From an uncultured Myxococcales bacterium (lineage in GTDB: Bacteria; Myxococcota_A; UBA9042; DTJE01), in assembly GCA_903936705.1 (NCBI GenBank), contig CAIZWN010000068.1, forward strand, positions 217,181 through 281,180: 64,000 nucleotides of DNA, given 5' to 3'. Shown piece after piece: positions 9,453 to 17,789 of this stretch (position 1 is the first letter of the stretch; each line of letters begins with the position of its first letter). A program made the translations under genes and the position numbers. The notes beneath the pieces are model-generated. The model saw only the letters and a program-made list of their open reading frames with translations. It was not told where the DNA came from and made no database searches.

Positions 9453-11771
9453 ATGGTTATCCGATCAACGATGGTGATTCTGACGGCACTGGCTATCGTG
9501 GCTGCTGCCGGTGCGTGCGGTGGTGGGGATGGAGATACGGCCGATTTGTGCGTCGGCAGTGACGGTGCGTGCGTGGGGGACGTTGCCGATGCCATCGACA
9601 TCAGCGATGTTGCTGCCGATACACCCGTTGACGCCGAACCGGATGGAGTACGGGACGTGGCGGGCGACGTGCCTGCCGACTCCGTTTCTGACGTTGTCGG
9701 CGACGGAGTGCAAGACCCTGGTGCCGATGCGACGGTCGATGCCTTATTGGAACTGCCCGCGTTGCCGACTCAGGCTCCACTGGCGGTTCCGGTTGATCCA
9801 TTGAAGGATTCTGTCGTCGCGTCATGCGCCGTCTACCTCGAGGAGAAGTGCGAGGCCGGTTCATTGCGGCGATGCGAGATCTACGATGCGTCGGCCAAGA
9901 CGTTCGTGGATGCCCCTGATCCACTGGAAAAGCGGGCGTACCTGTTTGACCGTTGGCGCGACCTGTACCAGTCGCCCGATGGCCAGGCCATCGATCGTGA
10001 CTTCAACAGCGCGATTGCTCCTGGCACCCCCGAGGCCGAATGGAGCGCGTTCGAGAAGCTGGGTGGCTATTGGGGCACTGGCGACGGTGGTATCTGGACG
10101 GGCTGGTCAGTGGTGGCGTCGGTTTTGCGCTACTCACAGACGGGCACCGAGGCCGACTACCTGCGCATGGAGCAACACGTCAAGGACATCCTGGCAATGT
10201 ACGAAGTTACCGGTATCCCTGGGTATTTCACGCGCTATCACTTCCTGCTGATGCCGGACGACGCGCCGGTGTCTCCCGATAACATCATTCGCTGGGAGAG
10301 GAACGCCGACCTGAATCATCACAAACGGGACATTGATCCTGCTGCCCTGAAGTACCTGCCGGCTGCCTATACCGACGGTTATACGGACAAGGATGGCAAG
10401 GTCTGGAAGGGTCGGCCCATGTGGCATGGACGTCCCTCGATCGATCAGAACAGCGGTCCGATGACGTCGCTGCCCATGGCCTACGACCTGTTGCGCGACC
10501 AGGAATTGAAGGGGCGCATTTCCAAGCACCTGACGTGCTATCTCAAGCGCCTGCAGCGTGTGGAACTGATCAATCTTCAGCAGAACCCGCAATTGTTGGC
10601 TGCGCTGATGTCATACTTTGCCGCGGGTGAATTGAAGATGGACCCGGGCGACATCGACCTGACCAAGCTGGACCGCATCGTTGGCTATGTCCAGCGCCAG
10701 ATCAACACTTCAAACGACGCCACCTTTGACAAGTCCTGCCCCGAAACGGTTCAGATGGAACCCTGGCGGGTCATTGATGCGGCCGATTCCCAGAACTTCA
10801 TTGGTGACCTGTTGCAGTTCGTTATGGACATGGACACTTCGGCCGGCGAAGAGAACCAGATCGACCATTACTATTTCCCAAGCCTTCGCGGCGGCGACGC
10901 GATGCACCTGATGCACCTGGCCACGATGGCCTACCATTTTACTGGCGACGATCAGTACCGGCGCTTTCTGTACGACGAACTGATCGGGAATATTCGCGCC
11001 GACGAAGTGGCGATGACCGCCGGCGCATTCGACCTGCCGAAGTACTGCAAGTCGTTCTTCGGCAACCAGATTACGTACGGGCCGTGGTGGGCCTTCCTGC
11101 ACCTGCTGGGCGACAGTCCGTTGAAGACGACCATGCAGCGCGGTTTCCACGAAGAGATGTGGTCCAAGCTGGTCAAGCCTGACAAGAACATGGACTTCGA
11201 GATCATGTACGCCGGCGCCGTGCCGCCCGCCATCGCAACGGACCATGACGCTGCGTTGGCCGAAGGGCTTTCGTTGATGCAGCGAATGGGAGGCAACGGG
11301 TGGAAGGATGGCGTGCTGGTGCTGGACGATCCGCGGCGCGCCTACCCGCTGGACAGGCAGTTTGTCGTGGACAACGCTCTTGGCGGTTCTGTTCCGACAT
11401 GCCCGATCCAGGATGAAATCGATGCGTGCCTGGCCGAGATCGACTTCATGGGAGTGAAACTTCCCGGCCCGGGCATGGACGAGTTCGCCTGTGTTGCGGA
11501 CGACCCGTGGCAGTGTTCGATCGGAAACGGCAAGTGCGTATGGAAGCAGATGACCGTTTCGTTGCCTCCGGATCTGCGGCCCTGGTCCGACTTCCTGTGG
11601 CAGCGCAATCCCTATGCGATTGGGGCTTTCCCCGGGCTTTTGGGCGGCAGCCAGTACGCCGGCAGCGACGTTTCCGAACCCTACTGGAACGCACGTCGGT
11701 ACGGTTTTGTTACGGCCGGGAAGAATGATGTCCTGGCGTGGCGTCCGACTGCGGTCGATTGCGGGGAGTAG
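9453..11771 (+). CDS. Large predicted lipoprotein, possible alpha/alpha-toroid enzyme
   Basis: The 772-residue protein starts at ATG 9453 with GGGAG upstream. The signal peptide ends in a lipobox (AGAC, Cys22). Residues 30-100 form a long acidic linker of Asp-Val/Ala-Asp type. The body is rich in helical segments with repeated Trp, Tyr and His, for example GGYWGTGDGGIWTGWSV, then YHFLLMPDDAPVS and DAMHLMHLATMAYHFTGDDQ. This resembles alpha/alpha-toroid glycoside hydrolases or lyases, but I cannot name a family or catalytic residues. The C-terminal 130 residues contain several Cys that could be disulfides. It ends 10 bp from the convergent PLP-enzyme gene. Confidence 0.8.
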   Translation: MVIRSTMVILTALAIVAAAGACGGGDGDTADLCVGSDGACVGDVADAIDISDVAADTPVDAEPDGVRDVAGDVPADSVSDVVGDGVQDPGADATVDALLELPALPTQAPLAVPVDPLKDSVVASCAVYLEEKCEAGSLRRCEIYDASAKTFVDAPDPLEKRAYLFDRWRDLYQSPDGQAIDRDFNSAIAPGTPEAEWSAFEKLGGYWGTGDGGIWTGWSVVASVLRYSQTGTEADYLRMEQHVKDILAMYEVTGIPGYFTRYHFLLMPDDAPVSPDNIIRWERNADLNHHKRDIDPAALKYLPAAYTDGYTDKDGKVWKGRPMWHGRPSIDQNSGPMTSLPMAYDLLRDQELKGRISKHLTCYLKRLQRVELINLQQNPQLLAALMSYFAAGELKMDPGDIDLTKLDRIVGYVQRQINTSNDATFDKSCPETVQMEPWRVIDAADSQNFIGDLLQFVMDMDTSAGEENQIDHYYFPSLRGGDAMHLMHLATMAYHFTGDDQYRRFLYDELIGNIRADEVAMTAGAFDLPKYCKSFFGNQITYGPWWAFLHLLGDSPLKTTMQRGFHEEMWSKLVKPDKNMDFEIMYAGAVPPAIATDHDAALAEGLSLMQRMGGNGWKDGVLVLDDPRRAYPLDRQFVVDNALGGSVPTCPIQDEIDACLAEIDFMGVKLPGPGMDEFACVADDPWQCSIGNGKCVWKQMTVSLPPDLRPWSDFLWQRNPYAIGAFPGLLGGSQYAGSDVSEPYWNARRYGFVTAGKNDVLAWRPTAVDCGE

Positions 11772-11781
11772 GCGCCAAGGC

Positions 11782-13278
11782 CTAGAAGCGTTCCCTGAAC
11801 TTCGTCAACCTTGCCTTTGCTCGCAGCAGCTTTCGCAGTATGAGTGGCACGCCATCGTCGGTTGCGCCCCCAGTTGCCGAGCCATCTTCCTCGGTCCCCG
11901 AAGACGACAAAACGGAATCCACGTCTTCGTCGGAGTACATCCGTTGCATGAATGCCAGGACGTTCTTTTTGACCAAACCACGCAGTGGAAGCTTTGCAAT
12001 CATGCCGTACATCGGGGCACTGCCCTCGGCCGCAGCCTCCGGGTGAGCAAGCACGTAAGCAACGCCTTCGCGCAGGTCAGCAAGCCAGGCTGCTGCAACG
12101 CCTGCATGCCCTGGATTCAGGATCAGGTGCAGGCCGGCCGGGTTTTGAATCCGGTCGATGTGCCAGCCCCGTGCCTCCAAAAAGTCGCCCACGGCGTATA
12201 TGTCCGGCCCACCTTTGGCCGCGCCAAACGACAAAACCGACATCACTGGATTTCCCAGGATGCACAGACCAGGTGTCTGCCTGATGCCCTCCAGGTAGGT
12301 TCGTGTGACTTGCATCAGATTGGCCGCGTTCGCCAGGTACCCATCCTCGCCGATGGCATTCAGCGCGGCCCATGCGCCGGCAATGGCGCCACCCGGGCGG
12401 GTCCCGGCCAGCGTAGGCGAAACGTAGACGCCCCCGCACCATTCGGTCTCGACGCTGAACTGGTGCTTCAGATAGTCCATGTTCCGGTACAGCAGCGTCG
12501 AGGCCCCCTTGGCGGCATATCCGTACTTGTGCACGTCAGCCGACATCGAGGTAACGCCCGGGACACCGAAGTCGAATGGCGGGATATCGCACGGGCGCTG
12601 GTCGGCGGGCAGACGTCCCACGAAGGGCAGCAGATAGCCTCCAAGACAGGCATCCACGTGCATTCCGATGCCGCGTGCTGCCGCCAGTTGGGCCAGTTCC
12701 TGAACCGGGTCGATGACTCCGTACGGATAGCACGGAGCGCTTGCGACGATTGCAATCGTCTTCCAGTTGATGCGCTTTCTTACGGCGTTGACGTCCGCCC
12801 GGAAATCCTTGTCCAGGGGCGCCCTGACAATCTTCACGTCGAAATACTGGCCAGCCTTGTAGAAGGCCGCATGGGCCGATGCCGGAACGATTATCTCGGG
12901 GCGCAGCACCCACGGGCGGTGTCGGCGCGCGTGCTCGCGATAGGCAAGGACCGCCAGGAGGATGCTTTCCGTGCCTCCCGAGGTCAGGGTGCCTACCACC
13001 CCATTTCCCCCGTTGAACAGGCTGGCCGTCATGCGCACGACGTCCGACTCCATGCGCTTCAAGCTCTTGAATGCCATGGGATTCAGCCCGTTGGCGCTGA
13101 AGAACTGGCCATGGGCGGCCTTCAGGAAATCGGTATGTTCGTCGGACAACTGGTAGACCAGGCCGAACACCCTGTTGCCCTTGAAATCGACGTCCTGGCT
13201 GGCCAGCGTGCCCAGGCGCTGCAAAAGGTCCTTGCGCGGGATTCCCTTGTTCGGGATGGTCAAGTCTGTCTTTGCCAT
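11782..13278 (-). CDS. PLP-dependent decarboxylase/lyase, sphingosine-1-phosphate lyase-like
   Basis: The 498-residue enzyme has fold type I group II decarboxylase features: TSGGTES (99-105), HVDACLGGYLLPF (207-219) and the cofactor lysine K251 in SADVHKYGYAAKG. The overall pattern (GVPGVTSMSADVHKYG, GGVYVSPTLAGTRPG) is closest to sphingosine-1-phosphate lyases, which split phosphorylated long-chain bases into an aldehyde and phosphoethanolamine. There is no N-terminal membrane helix, unlike the eukaryotic enzyme. A strong AAGGAG precedes the ATG. It is the last gene of a leftward cluster with two amidohydrolases, an outer-membrane protein and a small lipoprotein. A glutamate/aromatic decarboxylase is a less likely alternative. 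Confidence 0.85.
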   Translation of the reverse strand: MAKTDLTIPNKGIPRKDLLQRLGTLASQDVDFKGNRVFGLVYQLSDEHTDFLKAAHGQFFSANGLNPMAFKSLKRMESDVVRMTASLFNGGNGVVGTLTSGGTESILLAVLAYREHARRHRPWVLRPEIIVPASAHAAFYKAGQYFDVKIVRAPLDKDFRADVNAVRKRINWKTIAIVASAPCYPYGVIDPVQELAQLAAARGIGMHVDACLGGYLLPFVGRLPADQRPCDIPPFDFGVPGVTSMSADVHKYGYAAKGASTLLYRNMDYLKHQFSVETEWCGGVYVSPTLAGTRPGGAIAGAWAALNAIGEDGYLANAANLMQVTRTYLEGIRQTPGLCILGNPVMSVLSFGAAKGGPDIYAVGDFLEARGWHIDRIQNPAGLHLILNPGHAGVAAAWLADLREGVAYVLAHPEAAAEGSAPMYGMIAKLPLRGLVKKNVLAFMQRMYSDEDVDSVLSSSGTEEDGSATGGATDDGVPLILRKLLRAKARLTKFRERF

Positions 13279-13324
13279 AACGGGTCTCCTTGCAAGCGCG
13301 CCTCGGCGGGCGAAAACGCCCTGA

Positions 13325-13951
13325 TCACTGGGGCGTCAGTTTGATGATGGCAGCTTCGGCGACCGTTCGCGGCAGGCAACCACGGCTGCCGCTGGAGTAG
13401 TACTGGGTGATGATCGAGGGATCGATCAATCCCTTGTTCACCAGTTCCTGCGCGTCAAAGCACAGATTGTCGTCCGACGTCCGGCAATCGGCGTCGGAAT
13501 CGCATGGCGACAGGCAGATGCCACTGTCGCCGGAATCCGGCAGGAACGGGAACAGGCTGAAGCACATGCCCCCCATTTCAGCGGTGCAGGCACCGTCGGA
13601 CCCGTCAACGGCGCAGAACAAGGCAGAACAATATCCGTTTGCTACCAGAGCCCCCTTGATGAATCCGCCGATGTTCTCGGTAGTCATGCAGAAGTCGGTG
13701 ACGCATTCCTCCTTCTGGAGGCAGGGTGTTCCGACCTTTCCAACGGTCGCCGTGTCGGTCTGGGCCACGTCTGCATCAAGGCCTCCACCGCCGCCATCGT
13801 CCTCGGTCCACAAGATCGAAGGTGCCCCGCCCAGGCTGCCAACGTCCCCGCTTTCCTTGACGAAGCCCCCAGGCTGCCCTGCGCAGGATGCAGCCTGCAT
13901 GACCAGCAGTGCCAATATCCATGTCGCGAACGTTCGGCCGGCGTTCTTCAT
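13325..13951 (-). CDS. Small Cys-containing lipoprotein
   Basis: The 208-residue protein starts at ATG 13951, which puts a signal peptide with lipobox AASC (Cys about 23) at the N-terminus; upstream codons would spoil this. A Gly/Asp-rich linker is followed by Cys-containing segments (CLQKEECVTDFC, CSALFCAVDGSDGAC, CLSPCDSDADC). The last two have the CxxDxDC style seen in exported Myxococcota proteins. No enzyme motif is seen. It lies 22 bp after the penicillin-acylase-family gene and 46 bp before the PLP-enzyme gene on the same strand, so it is probably co-transcribed. A surface accessory role in that operon is inferred. Confidence 0.75.
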   Translation of the reverse strand: MKNAGRTFATWILALLVMQAASCAGQPGGFVKESGDVGSLGGAPSILWTEDDGGGGGLDADVAQTDTATVGKVGTPCLQKEECVTDFCMTTENIGGFIKGALVANGYCSALFCAVDGSDGACTAEMGGMCFSLFPFLPDSGDSGICLSPCDSDADCRTSDDNLCFDAQELVNKGLIDPSIITQYYSSGSRGCLPRTVAEAAIIKLTPQ

Positions 13952-13973
13952 CGGCGTACCCCCCAACCTTGTG

Positions 13974-16514
13974 TCACTTTCCGGCAGCGCCCTTCGCAGG
14001 CGCATCCGGCTGCGGTACCAGGGTGACAACCGCCTTTGCCGTAGCCTTCAGTTCGTCCCAATTGGACAGCATCGGGACGAACTCCCCTCGTTTCCAGGAC
14101 TGGTGCTGGTCCCCGTAGTGGGGCGAACCCGGCCAGCCGGAAACTCCTGTATCGCTGATCCACTGTGCGTGATCGACGTCGGCCATGTCCACAATCTGGC
14201 GGTACGCCGGCCCGGCGACGACAGCGAACGGGGTCTTTTCGTTTCCAAGGTCGAAGTGGGATTTCCAGACCGAATCCAGCCCACCTCCGACCTCCGCTGC
14301 CGGCAAATTGACGAACTTGGCCAGTGATGCCCTGCCACCGAAAGCGTGCTTGATCTGAAGCGAGTGCAACCGTCCCCACCGCCACTGCGCCGGGTCGGGC
14401 CCCAGTTCCAGGGCCAGGCGGGCTACGGCTTTGCCAAAGGCCGATAAGACTATGTTGCGCCGCGTTTCGACTGGAGGTGTGGACCGATCATCCCAAACGA
14501 CGTGGCTGGCCGAATCGAACCACAGATCGGCCACGTTGGTCGAATAGCGCTGGGACATCAGGAACTCGAATCCGGCACGATCCACCTCGTCCTGCAAAGC
14601 TTCGACAATAGCCTCCCGGTAGGTCGAGGCAAAAATGGAGGCCGCCGTCGAGTCGGCTGTCGCCTGGTAGTCCCAGGCACCCAGGATCTTCAGCGCACTG
14701 CTTTCCAGCGGTGTCCATTTGTCAAACGAGGCAAGGTCCTGGAGGATGATCGGCAGAAGTCGTTGCGCCCTATTCAGCTTCACGTCAGTCTGGATTGCGG
14801 ACATGGTTTGCGGTGTGTGTGCGTTGGACTTGCCCAGCAGTTCGGTGATCCGGTCGAACCGGTACGACGGCGCCGCATCGATATGCACGAACACCTCTCC
14901 GGTTCTGGGATCCCGTGTCAGGTTATTTGCGTGGGCAAAAATCCCGCCGTTCGTCGAGACCCCGAAGGGCATCTTCTGCGGATCCACCATTTCGGTCCAT
15001 TCGTAGTCGGCGACCCAGCCTGGAACCGGGAAGGTCCCCAGGTGGTGTGGACGAACCGGAAGGTCGCCGGTGACGAACAGGGCAATTGCGCCGCTGGTAT
15101 CGGCGGCGGTGAACGTCGTTGCGGGTGTGGTAAGTGCCAGCATGGCCTGGCGCAGTTCCTGTACATTCGTGGCCCTGGCCGCCCGCCCCAGTGCCGCAAT
15201 GCTCCCAGCCACGCCTCGCGGGGCCCAGTGCAGCGCCACCAGCGGGGCGTCCTTCGGGAACAAACGCGGATACATGTCGTTCAGGATCGCGCCGTGCGAT
15301 GTCCTGCGCACGATGAAACGGCGTTCCTCGAATTTGGAACCATTCCGGATGCGCACTATCTGAGGTTCCTTGACAATCGGCCGGTACCCCTGCGCGGTCA
15401 GTACTTCGTCAGGATTCGCCGGGTTCAGCTTTTCGATGTAGAGGTCCACGACGTCGCCGACCGCGGACGTCATGCCCCATGCCACGTTCTTGTTGTGCCC
15501 GATCAGTACGTACGGCAGTCCCGCCACGCCCGACCCAATCACGTCGATGCCGGGTGCGCGCAGGTGATGCTGGTACATCAGCGAAGGCAGCATGTGGGCC
15601 AGGTGCGGGTCGCTGGCGGAAATGGGTTTTCCGGAAGCCGACAGGTTTCCGCCGACCACCCAACTGTTGCTGGCGCGCGTGAACTGCAGGGCGTCCTCTA
15701 TTGTCCGGTCCGACGCCATCGCCGTTTTTCCGACAGGGGCCTGGTACGGTTTGGGGGGGAAGAAATCGGCCAGCTCGGGGACAATGGCCGGGGGCAGTGT
15801 GCGCGTCGTTTCCCCCGGCGGGAGGCTGGTTCCCCCGTGCCACCAATCACTGCCGTAGATCTGCGAGGCGCGTTCGATACCGACGCTGACGGCCAGCAGC
15901 AAGCGCGACAATTCCTGCTGCCAGTTGTGGGTGACACCCCAGGCATTCAAGCGGCCCACCGCGAAACTGTCTGCGACCGTCCATGGTTCTGGCTGGACGC
16001 GCAGCAGGCGATATTCCAGAGGGGTGTAAAGCTTCATGGCATCGTTCACGCCGGCGACAAAAGCCTCCATCAGGTCGCGGGTCGCGGGATCCATGACGGC
16101 AACGTCGTTGGCGACGGCCTGGTCCATGCCCCAGCCGCGCATGGACACGTCGAAACTGACGGTGGTCCCTTCCAGGATCTTGGTCTCTCCAACCAGTTCG
16201 GACATGCGTCCGCGGGCAAAGCGCCGCAGCATGTCCATCTCGAAAAGCCGGTTGCGTGCCTGGAAGAAGCCGGTTGCCCGTACCAGATCAATCTCGTCCT
16301 GGGCGTCGATATGAGCGACACCTGCGGCGTCCAGATAGACCTTCACAGGCTGGTGCAGCCCGGGAATATTGATGGTCTCGTCCCGATCCTTAGGGTAGTC
16401 CGGCGAAATCTTGTATCCGATGAAGGATGAGGCGGCGCATCCAGTCAGGATGGGGGCCGCCGCCAGCAGCAGCGTGAAACTGAAGATGTGTCTGACGGTT
16501 CTTGATCGCGACAT
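13974..16514 (-). CDS. Penicillin acylase family N-terminal-nucleophile amidohydrolase, lipoprotein
   Basis: The 846-residue protein starts at ATG 16514 (GGAGG 8 nt upstream). The lipobox is LTGC (Cys26). The family (peptidase S45) is made as a precursor that self-cleaves before a Ser, which becomes the nucleophile of the beta chain; substrates include penicillins, acyl-homoserine lactones and other N-acyl amides. The expected site is Ser282 in RASNSWVVGG. Upstream GVAHIDAQDEIDLVRATGFF and the long alpha chain fit, and GHNKNVAWGMTSAVGDVVDL is a conserved beta-chain segment. It should act in the periplasm or at the outer membrane. The gene before it encodes an outer-membrane barrel. The true substrate cannot be read from sequence. 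Confidence 0.9.
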   Translation of the reverse strand: MSRSRTVRHIFSFTLLLAAAPILTGCAASSFIGYKISPDYPKDRDETINIPGLHQPVKVYLDAAGVAHIDAQDEIDLVRATGFFQARNRLFEMDMLRRFARGRMSELVGETKILEGTTVSFDVSMRGWGMDQAVANDVAVMDPATRDLMEAFVAGVNDAMKLYTPLEYRLLRVQPEPWTVADSFAVGRLNAWGVTHNWQQELSRLLLAVSVGIERASQIYGSDWWHGGTSLPPGETTRTLPPAIVPELADFFPPKPYQAPVGKTAMASDRTIEDALQFTRASNSWVVGGNLSASGKPISASDPHLAHMLPSLMYQHHLRAPGIDVIGSGVAGLPYVLIGHNKNVAWGMTSAVGDVVDLYIEKLNPANPDEVLTAQGYRPIVKEPQIVRIRNGSKFEERRFIVRRTSHGAILNDMYPRLFPKDAPLVALHWAPRGVAGSIAALGRAARATNVQELRQAMLALTTPATTFTAADTSGAIALFVTGDLPVRPHHLGTFPVPGWVADYEWTEMVDPQKMPFGVSTNGGIFAHANNLTRDPRTGEVFVHIDAAPSYRFDRITELLGKSNAHTPQTMSAIQTDVKLNRAQRLLPIILQDLASFDKWTPLESSALKILGAWDYQATADSTAASIFASTYREAIVEALQDEVDRAGFEFLMSQRYSTNVADLWFDSASHVVWDDRSTPPVETRRNIVLSAFGKAVARLALELGPDPAQWRWGRLHSLQIKHAFGGRASLAKFVNLPAAEVGGGLDSVWKSHFDLGNEKTPFAVVAGPAYRQIVDMADVDHAQWISDTGVSGWPGSPHYGDQHQSWKRGEFVPMLSNWDELKATAKAVVTLVPQPDAPAKGAAGK

Positions 16515-16550
16515 GGCAAATCCCTCCACTGCATGATCGGCACTTCTATA

Positions 16551-17789
16551 TCACCAGAACTTCGCCGGGATCCGGATACCCGCGGTCATCACGTCGGTTG
16601 CCCGCGCATTCTTCCCCGGAATCAGGCTGAGTGTTCGATAGGTCGCGTAGACCTGAAGAGGTGCGCCCAACCTCAGGAAGCTGAACAGCACGGTGACCGA
16701 CAGGGCGTTCTTGTAGCCCGGCCTCCACCGGTCCTCCTGCGTGTAGTCCCAAAGATCGGACTGCGAATGAAAGTTGGTCTGTCCGACGTAGACAAATGAA
16801 TAGCGCAGCGACACCGTCAGCAAAGGGGGGAAACCGGCGGCTCGGTCCACGCTGCGCTTGCTGATCCAGCTTGCGCGCGCCGGCCCCTTGTAAGGCACGA
16901 AGTCGGCCTGTATCGATGCTCCGATGAAATCGCCCGGGTCTATCAAAAAGCTGCTCCCGATATACGGTCGCAAATTCATCAGCAGCGGGTTGCGTGTTCC
17001 CAGAGGCGATTCGTAGCGCTGTTCCAAAAACCATTCGTAGAAGACGTCGATCCCCAGTGTCAGCCTTTCGTCCAGCTCCTTCTTGAACACCTTGTCGAAA
17101 CCCAGGTGGAAGCTGAGGTCTCCCTGCGTCTGCAGGTCCCACATGGTACTGCCGGCAGACACGATCTCCTCGCGGTCCGAATGTTTGCCCGTCGGCAGCA
17201 CTCCGGCAATCGTCAGGGCACCCGAGAAGCCCGACTTCCCGAACGCTGCTATCCAGTCGGACCAGCGAAGCCTGGCGCCGATTATTATGTCGCCCAGGAC
17301 GCCCTTGTTTCCGGCCCACTTCCCTGGCTTTGGCTGGCCCATGCTGGCCGCCCACTGCCAGAAATCTTCCTCGCTGTAAGGTCTGCCAAGCTGCGGCTGG
17401 TAGTCCCCTGCAATCCATTTCAGCCGCGGGGTGATTTCCGTGCGCACCACCAGCGGTATGCCGATCCCCAGGCTGAGGTTGTCCAGAATGCCGTACTGCA
17501 ACTGGAAGGCCATGATCTGGTAACGCACGGACGCGTCGGGGATCAGCATTCCCTGGCGCCCCCCGCCTGGCTCATAGCGCTCGATCGGAGCAAGCAATGG
17601 CCCCTTCTTGCCCCGGTTGTCATAGGCCGAGTCCAGCCACGAGTAGTTGTAGTTGATGTCCAGCAGGAAGGTCCCCGATGGGAGGGCCTCGGTGAATCCG
17701 GCGCGGGCCCAGGTCGGTGTCCCGATGACCGCCAGTGACGCCAATACGGCCAGCAAAAGATTCGATGAGAGGCGTGTACCAGTCATCAT
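16551..17789 (-). CDS. Outer-membrane beta-barrel protein
   Basis: The 412-residue protein has a cleavable signal peptide (about 1-30, ending ARAG). The rest is alternating hydrophobic/aromatic strands with short turns (LLDINYNYSWLDSAY, FQLQYGILDNLSLGIGIPLV, GFDKVFKKELDERLTLGIDV), and it ends in a terminal aromatic (KFW), as expected for a BAM-inserted barrel. It most resembles barrels annotated as phenol-degradation/transporter-like (MetA type), which may carry hydrophobic compounds. Two adjacent ATGs (17789 and 17786) are possible; the first overlaps the upstream stop (ATGA), so it is coupled to the C45-like gene. A role in uptake of the acylase substrates is inferred. Confidence 0.82.
   Translation of the reverse strand: MMTGTRLSSNLLLAVLASLAVIGTPTWARAGFTEALPSGTFLLDINYNYSWLDSAYDNRGKKGPLLAPIERYEPGGGRQGMLIPDASVRYQIMAFQLQYGILDNLSLGIGIPLVVRTEITPRLKWIAGDYQPQLGRPYSEEDFWQWAASMGQPKPGKWAGNKGVLGDIIIGARLRWSDWIAAFGKSGFSGALTIAGVLPTGKHSDREEIVSAGSTMWDLQTQGDLSFHLGFDKVFKKELDERLTLGIDVFYEWFLEQRYESPLGTRNPLLMNLRPYIGSSFLIDPGDFIGASIQADFVPYKGPARASWISKRSVDRAAGFPPLLTVSLRYSFVYVGQTNFHSQSDLWDYTQEDRWRPGYKNALSVTVLFSFLRLGAPLQVYATYRTLSLIPGKNARATDVMTAGIRIPAKFW

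Noticed and set aside
11614..13344. A 576-codon plus-strand frame over the S1P-lyase-like gene
   Set aside because: No start context or motif; the minus-strand gene has the PLP lysine motif and a strong ribosome-binding site.
14502..16430. A 642-codon open frame opposite the penicillin-acylase gene
   Set aside because: Composition is Arg/Gly/Val-rich with no domain; it is the GC-rich antisense shadow of a gene with full family motifs.
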